This document shows positions 7,602 to 15,561 of a stretch of DNA of 64,000 nt, piece by piece. Each line of letters begins with the position of its first letter. The first letter of the stretch is position 1. The notes below the pieces were generated by a model, which saw only the letters and a program-made list of their open reading frames with translations, made no database searches and was not told where the DNA came from. Origin of the DNA: Pseudothioclava nitratireducens (GTDB lineage: Bacteria > Pseudomonadota > Alphaproteobacteria > Rhodobacterales > Rhodobacteraceae); the NCBI RefSeq assembly GCF_029210495.1, contig NZ_JARGDK010000005.1, forward strand, positions 218,621-282,620. Direction: 5' to 3'. The position numbers and the translations under genes were made by a program.

Positions 7602-8975
7602 ATGTCGGAAACCACCGCCCCGCCCTACCCTACGCTCGGACAAGCCGCGCGCGTCTGGGCGAAGATCGGGCTTCTGAGCTTTGGCGGTCCGGCAGGGCAA
7701 ATCGCCATGATGCATCGTGTCCTCGTGGAGGAGGAGAGATGGCTCGATGAGACCCGGTTTCTGCATGCGCTGAACTACTGCATGGTCCTTCCCGGCCCGG
7801 AGGCCCAGCAGCTTACCGTCTATGTCGGCTGGCTGATGCATCGGACGGCGGGCGGGCTGATCGCAGGCCTTCTGTTCATCGCGCCGGGCGTTGCTGCAAT
7901 CATGGCCCTGAGTTGGCTCTATGCCATTTGGGGCGATGTTTCACTGGTGCAGGGTTTGTTTTTTGGGTTGAAGGCCGCCGTTCTAGCAATTGTTTTGCAG
8001 GCCGTTGGGCGGATCGGCGCGCGTGCCTTGGGCAACCGGGCTATGCGCGGCATCGCGGGGCTCGCGTTTATTGGCATCTTCGTGTTCGACGTTCCTTTTC
8101 CGCTGATCGTGGCGACTGCCGGAGCGATAGGTCTGGCCGGTGCCGCGCTGGGCGTGCACGCCCTTGGCGCACGCGCGGTGCCAGCCTCCGTTCAACTCGA
8201 GCCGGAGCAGAGACCGACGGTTTTGGGGCATCGCGCCCCGCCTCATACGCAGGTCGATGTCAGTTGGGCCTTACGGATATCAGCAGTTTTTCTTTTCCTT
8301 TGGCTGCTCCCCGTCATCGGGCTGTCGACCGTCTTCGGTTCCTCTAATGTGTTCTCGGAAATCGCTCGGTTTTTCAGCGTTATGGCTGTCGTCACGTTTG
8401 GCGGGGCCTATGCGGTGCTCGCCTATGTCGCGCAGGAAGCGGTAACGCAGTTCGGCTGGCTTGCACCCGGCGAGATGCTGGACGGTTTGGGTATGGCGGA
8501 GACAACACCCGGGCCACTTATCATGGTGACACAGTTCGTCGGTTTTATGGCTGCGCTACGCGAACCCGGCTCCCTACCGCCCGTGCTTGCGGGAACTTTG
8601 GGCGGATTGCTGACCACATGGGTGACGTTCGTGCCGTGCTTTCTGTGGATATTCCTCGGCGCGCCTTTCATCGAAAGCTTGCGAAACAACAGATGGCTCA
8701 GCGCGGCTCTGAAGTCGATAACTGCTGCCATCGTCGGTGTCATCTCAAATCTTGCGGTCTGGTTCGGGTTGCATGTCCTCTTCGGCACGGTGCGCATGGT
8801 CGAACGATCGGGCATCCGGATTGCCCTACCCGAGCTGAATACATTCGACCCTTTGGCTGGCGTACTGGCCCTTGGCTGCGCAGTTGGCCTTGTGTTGCTG
8901 AAGTGGCCAGTCCACCGCATGCTTCTCGCCGCTGCGATTGCAGGGGCGACCCTTGCAGGGCTTGGTCTGCGCTGA
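7602..8975 (+). CDS. chrA: Chromate transporter, ChrA family (two-domain CHR)
   Basis: A 457-residue polytopic protein made of two homologous CHR halves. Each half begins with the family motif: KIGLLSFGGPAGQIAMMHRV near residue 22 and a FFSVMAVVTFGGAYAVLAYV region near 258. The segments NYCMVLPGPEAQQL and GLGMAETTPGPLIMVTQF are the repeated loop signatures. The known role is proton-linked chromate efflux, although many chromosomal ChrA-like proteins have no proven substrate. It follows the BKACE gene by 63 bases on the same strand, but no functional link to catabolism is evident. No chrB-type regulator is adjacent. ATG at 7602 is accepted with a weak ribosome site. Confidence 0.9.
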   Translation: MSETTAPPYPTLGQAARVWAKIGLLSFGGPAGQIAMMHRVLVEEERWLDETRFLHALNYCMVLPGPEAQQLTVYVGWLMHRTAGGLIAGLLFIAPGVAAIMALSWLYAIWGDVSLVQGLFFGLKAAVLAIVLQAVGRIGARALGNRAMRGIAGLAFIGIFVFDVPFPLIVATAGAIGLAGAALGVHALGARAVPASVQLEPEQRPTVLGHRAPPHTQVDVSWALRISAVFLFLWLLPVIGLSTVFGSSNVFSEIARFFSVMAVVTFGGAYAVLAYVAQEAVTQFGWLAPGEMLDGLGMAETTPGPLIMVTQFVGFMAALREPGSLPPVLAGTLGGLLTTWVTFVPCFLWIFLGAPFIESLRNNRWLSAALKSITAAIVGVISNLAVWFGLHVLFGTVRMVERSGIRIALPELNTFDPLAGVLALGCAVGLVLLKWPVHRMLLAAAIAGATLAGLGLR

Positions 8976-9083
8976 TCTCCTAAATTGAGATTGAGGTCGA
9001 GCGATGGTCTTGTTTTCCTCATCATCAACTCCGGCTCGAAGCGGTGCGGGATTTTGCATCGCGACCCCGTCAGCACCACCTCC

Positions 9084-9902
9084 TCAAAGTCTCAGTGAAA
9101 AGGATTGACCGGCTGTCGAGGTCAAAAGTTGCAGAGCTACGGAACCCGCCGTCGTCGCCGATACAGCCGATATCTGAGAACGCAAAAGAAACGTCTTCAG
9201 AAGTTTTTCCAAGTTCTCTGGCTCGGCATACGCCGCCGGGTCGGCGAAACCGAAGAGTTGTTCACTCTTGTCCTGATATATTCTCAATTGCTGGTCGATA
9301 TCCAAGGCGCTCACGCTCGCGGGGAGGCCGAATGCCGTTCGAAATACCGAGTTCAGCGGTTCAGAGCCGATAATCGAGAACCACTTTGTGTTTTCACTCG
9401 TATCTTTTTGTACGAGTGCGGGAAGCTCTCGCTCCAGATTCATCGCAAGGCGTAGCGAGCTATCAACCTCACCCACCGCGACCTCGAACTGCCTGCTTTC
9501 AAACCGCTCCAGCATCTTGTCGGCGAAATCCGACATCACCGTGCGCGGCGTTTCGTAATCCCCGAAACCGAACGCGATCGTCAACTCCAGATACCTCTTA
9601 TCCGAGAGCTTATTGGCCAGCGCATCCGTATCCAGCGAACCCTCTTCAAGGACTTTCCGAATAAAGAACTTGTTATTTATGTCATCCTCAAGTCCGAAGG
9701 CGCCGAGCGCGACTGAGAGAAGCCGACGGTCCGACACGAGGTCGGCGGCGGACTTAACACCAGGTATCTTCTCCCTGAAATACGCTTCCACGGATTGGAT
9801 CTCCGCAGAGGCGGTGAATGCCGCCTTCTGCTTTTCCATCGTTCTGGTCAAAAAAGACCAACCGCTATACCCAGAGAAAGGAATGATCGGGGTGAAGCTC
9901 AT
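9084..9902 (-). CDS. DUF1217 family flagellar-associated protein
   Basis: A 272-residue soluble protein starting MSFTPIIPFSGYSGWSFL. This opening and the repeated FGFGDYETPR / FGLEDDINNKFFIRKVLEEG type helices are characteristic of DUF1217, a family found in alphaproteobacterial flagellar clusters. In Rhizobiales homologues the family sits near flgF and rod genes. The biochemical role is unsettled. Its ATG overlaps the flbT stop by four bases, making it the last gene of a flagellin-flaF-flbT-DUF1217 series, so it is probably linked to filament or hook production. No catalytic motif is visible. It ends about 110 bases from the chrA stop in convergent orientation, with nothing recognisable between. 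Confidence 0.82.
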   Translation of the reverse strand: MSFTPIIPFSGYSGWSFLTRTMEKQKAAFTASAEIQSVEAYFREKIPGVKSAADLVSDRRLLSVALGAFGLEDDINNKFFIRKVLEEGSLDTDALANKLSDKRYLELTIAFGFGDYETPRTVMSDFADKMLERFESRQFEVAVGEVDSSLRLAMNLERELPALVQKDTSENTKWFSIIGSEPLNSVFRTAFGLPASVSALDIDQQLRIYQDKSEQLFGFADPAAYAEPENLEKLLKTFLLRSQISAVSATTAGSVALQLLTSTAGQSFSLRL

Positions 9903-10303
9903 TGAGTTTTGGCGGCGAGCAGCCGTTCCTCCCGTGGCAGAAGCGCGCGTAGCGCCTTAAGGACTTGATAATACTGCTCGTCCAGAACGGCCGTCGTTGC
10001 CTGTGTCAGCTGCGCGCGACTATCATGATCGGTGAGCACCTGGCTAAGCTGTTCGATGCCCCGCAAAAGCTGCATTCGCGCATCATTTGCATCCGCATCA
10101 CCCGAGAGAACAAGTTGTGCGATGTAGCAAACGCGCCGTACCGGCGTGTTGACCTCTTCAGGGTGGATTGCGTCACGCAAGCGGAGAATATTGGCGTTCG
10201 GCGTCATGATGGCCAACCGTGATCGCCTGTCGCCATTCTCGATGACCGCGCCGTTAATCAGCACCCGCTCTTTCGGGGCCAGCTTGAGAACGAGGCCCGT
10301 CAT
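9899..10303 (-). CDS. flbT: Flagellin synthesis repressor FlbT
   Basis: A 134-residue protein matching FlbT along its length: MTGLVLKLAPKERVLINGAV opens the RNA-binding-like beta domain, followed by an acidic helical C-terminal half. In Caulobacter FlbT binds the 5' untranslated region of flagellin mRNA and lowers its stability until the hook is complete, and FlaF acts opposite to it. Here flbT overlaps both flaF upstream and the DUF1217 gene downstream by ATGA overlaps, so the three are translated together. The flagellin gene lies just ahead, which fits local feedback on its transcript. Confidence 0.93.
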   Translation of the reverse strand: MTGLVLKLAPKERVLINGAVIENGDRRSRLAIMTPNANILRLRDAIHPEEVNTPVRRVCYIAQLVLSGDADANDARMQLLRGIEQLSQVLTDHDSRAQLTQATTAVLDEQYYQVLKALRALLPREERLLAAKTQ

Positions 10304-10677
10304 TTTTGTACCGTCCCCGTCCGCAGGCCCCGCATAATGGAGGTGTTGATATCTATAAGTGCGTCAGCCGTCGCATCGCCATTCAGGACTTTCCGGCTAT
10401 GCGCTTGGGTGAATTCATTTAAATAGAATATCCGGGCACGAAGTTGCTCCGGAAGTTGGTTCTCAGGCGAGGCGACATCGCTCGCCAATGTCGTCCACAG
10501 ACGGCGGTTCTCATAGATTGCGGCGGCCAAACTCGCAAAAGTGTGTTTTTCATGTGTGTTGGACATTTGCAGCCGACGCGTGATGCGCGCGAAAAGCTCA
10601 TATTCCATACCGCGCTGCGTGCGCGTGGGTTGTCCGGGATTAGCATAGGCCGTTTTGGCCAAAGTCGAAGCGTTCAC
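10300..10677 (-). CDS. flaF: Flagellar biosynthesis regulator FlaF
   Basis: This 125-residue helical protein is of the FlaF family. The diagnostic opening is TAYANPGQPTRTQRGMEYEL, and RRLWTTLASDVASPENQLP appears mid-protein. FlaF promotes flagellin production or secretion and counteracts FlbT in Caulobacter and relatives. The start is GTG at 10677 with a strong AGGAAGGA ribosome site. An ATG further in would remove the conserved start. The stop overlaps the flbT start by four bases. It lies 83 bases after the flagellin stop, beyond a strong hairpin that could partly separate its expression from flagellin. Confidence 0.92.
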   Translation of the reverse strand: MNASTLAKTAYANPGQPTRTQRGMEYELFARITRRLQMSNTHEKHTFASLAAAIYENRRLWTTLASDVASPENQLPEQLRARIFYLNEFTQAHSRKVLNGDATADALIDINTSIMRGLRTGTVQK

Positions 10678-10731
10678 GGGAAATCCTTCCTGTGGCTGAA
10701 TGCGTCAAGCCGCGGCTTTGCCGCGAATGAA

Positions 10732-10753
10732 GGGGCGCTGTTGCCAGCGCCCC
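10732..10753 (-). terminator. Strong hairpin between flagellin and flaF
   Basis: A perfect 9-bp stem, GGGGCGCTG with CAGCGCCCC around a TTGC loop, begins seven bases after the flagellin stop on its strand. There is little U-run after it in the flagellin direction (TTCATTCG), so partial termination or 3'-end protection of the abundant flagellin mRNA is likely. Read-through would supply flaF-flbT. In the plus direction it is followed by ATTTTGTT. Confidence 0.65.
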
Positions 10754-10759
10754 ATTTTG

Positions 10760-11980
10760 TTAGCGGAACAGCGACAAGATGTTCTGCGGCTGCTGGTTCG
10801 CAATCGACAGCGCCTGAATACCGAGCTGTTGCTGAGTCTGGAGCGCCTGGAGGCGCGCCGATGCTTCTTCCATGTCGGCATCGACAAGGGAGCCGATCCC
10901 GGCACGCATCGAGTCAGTCAGATTAGAGATAAAATCCGATTGGGTCTGGATACGGCTTTCAGCCGAACCGAACGCAGCGGCGGCATTCGATGCTGTCTGG
11001 ATCAGTGTCTCGATATTGGTGAGCGCAAGAGCCGAGTCGCCGCCAGCCCCATCATCGACATTGATCGAGCTGAGCAAACCGAGACCACCAGAGCCCGCAT
11101 TCTCATACTGACCCGAGATCGAGATCGAATCGGTCCCGTTATTGGTGATGCTCAACGTACCGGCGGTACCGGAATTGTAGTCGACAGTAACATTTGCACC
11201 CGAGTTCTCGATCGCGGACTTGATCCCAACGGCCACGACATCAGCGGTCGTGGTCGAGGCTACATCTTCTGCGGTCACCGTGTAGGAAATCGAGGTGTCG
11301 CCAATCCGCATGTTGATCTTGTCACCGGCAGAGAGGTTGGTATCGACGACCACAACGGTTCCGGCATCATCCGTGCCGCCGTTCGCATCGAGCGAAAACG
11401 AGAATGCATCCGCCGTATCGGTTGTCACGCCATCGGTGCCGGTGAATACTGTTTGCGCCGCATAACCACCGATCGAGAGGTTTTGTGCCGCCACGCCGAT
11501 ATGCTCGGCGGTCACCGTGCCATCTGCCGAGCGGTTCAGCGAGGACAGAACGTCAACGGTTGCCGCCGAACTGCCGTCGACAAGGTTGAGGCCGTTGAAC
11601 TGCGCGGCACCAACCACTGCTTCGATCTGATCGCGCAGCGCCGAAATATCAGTTTGAATCTTCGCCTTGTCGACGTTCGATTCCTGAGCCGCGACAATCT
11701 TGCCCTTCATCTCGGTCAGCAGGTTGGTGACCGTTTCCGACGCCTGACGCGCCACTGCGACGGTCGATTCCCCCAGCGCAAGGCTGTCCGAAATCCCCTG
11801 GAAGCCTTTGACGTCGGATTCCATGACCTTCGAGATCGCCCAGACCGCGGCATTATCCTTGGCCGAAGCGATCGATTTCCCGGTCGAAATCTGCGCCTGG
11901 GTCGAGGCCAGGCCAGAGTTGATGCCTTTGAGCGTTTGCAGAGCGACCATTGCGCTCGTATTGGTGAGAATACTCGACAT
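10760..11980 (-). CDS. fliC: Flagellin (filament subunit)
   Basis: A 406-residue flagellin. The N-terminal D0/D1 helices (about 1-140) begin MSSILTNTSAMVALQTLKGI and contain ISTGKSIASAKDNAAVWAIS. The C-terminal D1/D0 helices (about 315-406) end with QLGIQALSIANQQPQNILSL and FR. The middle (about 145-310) is a variable, surface-exposed domain rich in Thr, Ser, Asp and Gly, which is where flagellins differ between strains. AAGGA lies six bases before ATG at 11980. The transcript has a small GC hairpin in its leader and a strong hairpin after the stop, and regulators flaF and flbT follow. Only one flagellin is present in the window. Confidence 0.96.
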   Translation of the reverse strand: MSSILTNTSAMVALQTLKGINSGLASTQAQISTGKSIASAKDNAAVWAISKVMESDVKGFQGISDSLALGESTVAVARQASETVTNLLTEMKGKIVAAQESNVDKAKIQTDISALRDQIEAVVGAAQFNGLNLVDGSSAATVDVLSSLNRSADGTVTAEHIGVAAQNLSIGGYAAQTVFTGTDGVTTDTADAFSFSLDANGGTDDAGTVVVVDTNLSAGDKINMRIGDTSISYTVTAEDVASTTTADVVAVGIKSAIENSGANVTVDYNSGTAGTLSITNNGTDSISISGQYENAGSGGLGLLSSINVDDGAGGDSALALTNIETLIQTASNAAAAFGSAESRIQTQSDFISNLTDSMRAGIGSLVDADMEEASARLQALQTQQQLGIQALSIANQQPQNILSLFR

Positions 11981-12000
11981 GTCAGATCCTTGTTTGTGTC

Positions 12001-12015
12001 GGCGCTTTGCGCCGG
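12001..12015 (-). promoter_or_regulatory. Small hairpin in the flagellin mRNA leader
   Basis: CGGCGC and GCGCCG enclose a three-base loop 21-35 bases upstream of the flagellin start, just ahead of the AAGGA ribosome site. FlbT of Caulobacter is known to act on a flagellin leader, so this is a candidate recognition structure. The role is inferred. Confidence 0.4.
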
Positions 12016-12135
12016 GTTTCAGGAGCCACCGTTACGGCGGCGCTTTTGGCGTTCTGACCGATGCGGGTTCCGAGTCCGCGCCATCCTGCTGGATGCGCTC
12101 ACACCCTTGCATTGAAAGAGCTAATAGAACGCTAA

Positions 12136-12155
12136 GGCCGGCGTTGAAGCCGGCC
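12136..12155. terminator. Hairpin between flgN-like gene and flagellin leader
   Basis: GGCCGGC and GCCGGCC form a perfect 7-bp stem around GTTGAA, 29 bases past the flgN-like stop. The T-rich sequence AATTTT follows on the plus strand, while the minus strand tail is CTTAGCGTTCTATT. It probably ends the flgJ-flgN transcript and insulates the flagellin promoter. Confidence 0.5.
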
Positions 12156-12183
12156 AATTTTCGCTACAATTTTCGAGACTTGG

Positions 12184-12525
12184 TTACGCACGCTTCTCCA
12201 CAGTGCTCGAACCGGGACCGATCCCACGCGATCGTCCGCGCGTATCGTAGCTGTTGAATCCCGATTGCGCCTTTAGGATGAGGTTCAGCCTTTGTTGGGC
12301 TGATCGGACACCTTTCAGCGCCGCGTCCAGAAGCTGCAAATTCTCGCTCGCGGCGCGTTTGGCGTAGCGCAGGCGCTCCGGCTTGGCCCCGGCGATACTT
12401 TCGAGCAAGGCCGATTTCCGGGTCGCAAACCCTTCGATCTCCGAAAAATCCCCGGCAAGAATCGCCTCACGCTCCAGCCGCATCAAGTCAATCAGCGCAC
12501 TCACCGCCACATCCGGATTAGTCAT
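12184..12525 (-). CDS. FlgN-like flagellar export chaperone
   Basis: A 113-residue mostly helical protein beginning MTNPDVAVSALIDLMRLERE. Its early AILAGDFSEIEGFATRKSAL resembles FlgN-type proteins, which chaperone the hook-filament junction proteins FlgK and FlgL before export. Similarity in this family is weak, so the identification leans on size, helical pattern and position next to a rod-binding protein gene. The ATG at 12525 overlaps the end of the flgJ-like gene by eight bases. A longer open frame to 12798 reads through that gene in another frame and is rejected. The C-terminal tail is basic and glycine-rich. Confidence 0.6.
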   Translation of the reverse strand: MTNPDVAVSALIDLMRLEREAILAGDFSEIEGFATRKSALLESIAGAKPERLRYAKRAASENLQLLDAALKGVRSAQQRLNLILKAQSGFNSYDTRGRSRGIGPGSSTVEKRA

Positions 12526-12814
12526 CGCCGCGCCCCTTGACCATGGCCTGGAAAATCGTCTCCGCCAGACCGATTCCGCCAGACCGCGCCAATTCACCCG
12601 CGTGTTCCTGACGAAGGAAAGAGGCGAATTGCTCCTCACCGACACCGCCCCCGAATGCGCTGCGCGCCTCTCCGAAACCAGCATGTTTGAGCATCTCTGC
12701 CAGAAATGTCGCTTCAAGCTCGACCGCGGTTTCCCGCATCGCATCCTCCGGCCCGCGTCTGGATGCGACGATCGATGTCTGGGGCGGCGCAATGCCATGA
12801 GACGTCATTGTCAT
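12518..12814 (-). CDS. Rod-binding protein, FlgJ N-terminal-like
   Basis: This 98-residue protein corresponds to the N-terminal rod-binding half of FlgJ only. The central stretch ELEATFLAEMLKHAGFGEAR and the later FGGGVGEEQFASFLRQEHAG are the family's conserved helices. As is usual in alphaproteobacteria, the muramidase half of enteric FlgJ is absent, so a separate lytic enzyme must open the cell wall for the rod. It acts in the periplasm as a rod cap or scaffold. It overlaps the flgN-like gene downstream and is divergent from fliK, with about 110 bases between the two starts. Confidence 0.82.
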   Translation of the reverse strand: MTMTSHGIAPPQTSIVASRRGPEDAMRETAVELEATFLAEMLKHAGFGEARSAFGGGVGEEQFASFLRQEHAGELARSGGIGLAETIFQAMVKGRGDD

Positions 12815-12924
12815 CTTGATCTCTCGAATTGGCGCGATTTTTTCGACTATGGGCAGAAACCGGTAAAGAAGCGGTAACCTCCATCTGAGATTTTGAGCGA
12901 GTCTCGGACAGAAAGTCGTGAATC

Positions 12925-14883
12925 ATGTCGTTGCCCCCGTTGCTCGATCTCAATCGCTCTGCACATCCCGGCCCCGTCGCTGCGGAGGCGTCTCTGGTGC
13001 CCTCGTCAAGCGCGTTTGAGAGCGATGTCTTCAAGCTTGCGTTCGAAGGTGCGGACCCGATCTCCAGCATCCCGCGAAAGACCCCGGGTCTGGGGTGCGG
13101 CGGATCACAAGCAGGCTTGTCATGGTCCATCGCTTTGCCGATGCTGGCTGAGTCCGATGTATCGCAGACGGCGCCCAACCACGGTCTGGCAACGCTCAAG
13201 GAGTTGAACGCGGAAACAGCTGTTGTGCAATCCCAGCGCCCGGTCCCGGAAGAATCGGACCCGATAGCGGGTCACGCCGCCGCCATCGAAGCCGTCGAGA
13301 CCGGCACTGTCCCCCCGACGCCACAGCTCCTTCCCTTTGCGGCGCCGTCGCTGCCCGTCCCGGTTCCGCCAGCGCTTTCTAACGGCGCAGATCCAATCAA
13401 TGCGGCAGCGCCTCCGGCGGCGGAAGGTCCAATTCCTCCCGTCGACCCCCTGCAAGATACCCTGCCGTTAACTGCGTCAACTGACATCCTGCCGGAGCCC
13501 CGCGCGGAGCGCGTTTCCACCGCTCTTGGAGCCCGCGTCGCGACAACGGATAGCGCCGTGTCCCCCGCTGCGGCCACTCCACCTCTTGGGCGGAGCGAGG
13601 CTACGGCGCCACTTGAGGCATCGACACCAAACACCACACCTGATCCTCCAAGGATGTATCCCATCACTGAGGGAGACAAAGGCATGGCGAGCACCGACAT
13701 GGTCGCGCCACGCCAACACAACGGCCCCGATCTTCGACCAATTCCGGTCCAGCACGAGGGGTCCAAAACAGTCGGCGCCGCTCTTGGTGTCGCGCAGAAT
13801 GCTCAGCCGGTGGGCCCACCGACGCCGCCAGCAGGCAGCCGCGAACAACCCGCCGACGCCAAGCCCCCGCAGGAGCCGAGCTTTGTGCAGGCAACGCCAT
13901 CATTCAAGACACTCTCCGAAGGCTCTGCTGCGGCCTATGACGCCTCAATTCGCCCACCGGCAATGGCGCCCGGTTCCGATATCCATGAAAGCGACGTCGC
14001 GACGGCTGCGGCGGCGACGCAATCACACGAAGCACACCGGACCCAAAAAGATGGGCGGGGGGAGGCGCCGACCGATGCTTTGGCCCCCGGCACACCAATG
14101 CAGACCACCAAAGAGTCAGGTCCGGCAATGAGCGTCACATATGCCGCCGGGGCTCCGCAGTCTGCGCTAACGGCAAGCCAGGTGTCAGCCTCGGATCATG
14201 TTACTGAAACAGCGAAGGCCGTCGGCCCCGATCCAGAGCGTTTTGACCGCAGCGATATAAACTTCAACACTGCTCGATCGCCGCATGAGACGCGCACTAT
14301 CGCCCCCGAAGGTGGCCAGAGCAGCGCCACTGTCTTGCAACTCGAGCCCGAGGCCGCAAGCCTTCGGGCCGATGCGCCGGACCCTGTTGCAACAGACCCG
14401 CTGATCCCAGAGATTCGCACCGTGCGCGAGAGCGCTGGGCCGACGGCAACGGGATCGGCCAACGGCCTGTCTACTGCGGCAGCCGCAAGCGCGATTTCGA
14501 GTCAGATCGCCCAAGCGGTCACGCAAACCCGCGACGGCTTTGTTGAAGTGGCCCTATCCCCCGAAGAACTCGGCAAGGTGCGGATGACACTGCAAAGCCA
14601 CGAGGCCGGAATCGCGGTGGCGGTGCAGGCGGAACGGCCCGAGACGCTCGATCTGATGCGGCGACATATCGAGTTGCTGGAGCGAGACTTCCGGGATCTG
14701 GGTTATGCGACCATCTCGTTCAGCTTCTCGAGCGACCAGCGGAACGGGGCCGATCGCACACCCACCACGCCCGAGCAAGGTGGTGCGGAACCGGCCCCTC
14801 GGACCGACACCCTTGATACGGTGCCCCTGAGCACCCCGGCGCCGCGCGATCTGATTCCCGGCGGCCTTGATCTCAGATTGTGA
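12925..14883 (+). CDS. fliK: Flagellar hook-length control protein FliK
   Basis: A 652-residue protein. The first 510 residues are low-complexity and dominated by Pro, Ala, Thr and Ser, as expected for the extended ruler region of FliK. Only the C-terminus (about 525-610) is conserved: VEVALSPEELGKVRMTLQSH followed by a helical LDLMRRHIELLERDFRDLGY, the Flg_hook domain that contacts FlhB to switch export from hook to filament. The protein is longer than enteric FliK (about 400 residues). The ribosome site at ATG 12925 is weak. flgD follows 12 bases later, giving a hook-assembly pair. Confidence 0.9.
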   Translation: MSLPPLLDLNRSAHPGPVAAEASLVPSSSAFESDVFKLAFEGADPISSIPRKTPGLGCGGSQAGLSWSIALPMLAESDVSQTAPNHGLATLKELNAETAVVQSQRPVPEESDPIAGHAAAIEAVETGTVPPTPQLLPFAAPSLPVPVPPALSNGADPINAAAPPAAEGPIPPVDPLQDTLPLTASTDILPEPRAERVSTALGARVATTDSAVSPAAATPPLGRSEATAPLEASTPNTTPDPPRMYPITEGDKGMASTDMVAPRQHNGPDLRPIPVQHEGSKTVGAALGVAQNAQPVGPPTPPAGSREQPADAKPPQEPSFVQATPSFKTLSEGSAAAYDASIRPPAMAPGSDIHESDVATAAAATQSHEAHRTQKDGRGEAPTDALAPGTPMQTTKESGPAMSVTYAAGAPQSALTASQVSASDHVTETAKAVGPDPERFDRSDINFNTARSPHETRTIAPEGGQSSATVLQLEPEAASLRADAPDPVATDPLIPEIRTVRESAGPTATGSANGLSTAAAASAISSQIAQAVTQTRDGFVEVALSPEELGKVRMTLQSHEAGIAVAVQAERPETLDLMRRHIELLERDFRDLGYATISFSFSSDQRNGADRTPTTPEQGGAEPAPRTDTLDTVPLSTPAPRDLIPGGLDLRL

Positions 14884-14895
14884 GGAGACCCTCGA

Positions 14896-15561
14896 ATGAC
14901 AACCGTCACTTCCGCGACGACCCCGACCCAAAACACCGCGACCTCTTCGGCTGCAAGCAATAACGGGATGCTCAGTTCCGATTTTCAAACCTTCCTGACG
15001 ATGCTCACCGTGCAAATGCAGAATCAGGACCCTTTGAACCCGATTGAAAGCTCGGATTATGCCGTTCAGCTTGCGACCTTTTCGGGGGTGGAACAGCAGG
15101 TGCAAACCAATACCCTTCTGCAATCGCTTGCCTCGCAAATGGGGGTGATGGGCATGTCGCAACTCGCAGGGTGGGTCGGGATGGAGGCGCGCGCCGCGGC
15201 ACCCGCCTACTTTGATGGCGATCCGGTGACCTTGGCCCCCAACCCCATTCTCGGTGCCGATCAGGTCATTCTTGTCGCACATGACGAAGCCGGAAACGAA
15301 GTCCTGCGCCAACCGATTGAGGTGAGTTCCGAGCAAATTCAATGGGATGGAACCAATCAGAACGGCACGCTGCTTCCCCATGGCCTCTACACGTTCGAGC
15401 TGGAAAACTACAATAGCGGGTCCTTGCTCGAAACCGTGGATGTCGAGGTATACGGCCATATCGTCGAGGCGCAGGGCACCTCTGCGGGCACCGTGCTTGT
15501 GCTGGGCGGCGGCGTCACGATCGGCACCGGCGATGTGACTGCGCTGCGCGAAGGGGATTGA
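14896..15561 (+). CDS. flgD: Flagellar hook assembly (scaffold) protein FlgD
   Basis: A 221-residue FlgD. The N-terminal scaffold signature is clear: SSDFQTFLTMLTVQMQNQDP then LNPIESSDYAVQLATFSGVE at about residues 33-72. The middle Tudor/Fn3-like region includes EIQWDGTNQNGTLLPHGLYT. FlgD caps the growing hook and is removed when the hook is complete. GAGGAG precedes ATG at 14896. It directly follows fliK. Its stop codon abuts the stop of ubiB on the other strand within a TGATCA hexamer, with no terminator in between. Confidence 0.95.
   Translation: MTTVTSATTPTQNTATSSAASNNGMLSSDFQTFLTMLTVQMQNQDPLNPIESSDYAVQLATFSGVEQQVQTNTLLQSLASQMGVMGMSQLAGWVGMEARAAAPAYFDGDPVTLAPNPILGADQVILVAHDEAGNEVLRQPIEVSSEQIQWDGTNQNGTLLPHGLYTFELENYNSGSLLETVDVEVYGHIVEAQGTSAGTVLVLGGGVTIGTGDVTALREGD

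Noticed and set aside
12190..12198. TTCTCCACA, one mismatch from a DnaA box
   Set aside because: It is a single site in the coding end of a flagellar gene, far from dnaA and without companions.
12526..12798. Extension of the flgN-like frame
   Set aside because: It overlaps the flgJ-like gene completely in another frame, and the flgJ-like reading has the family motifs.
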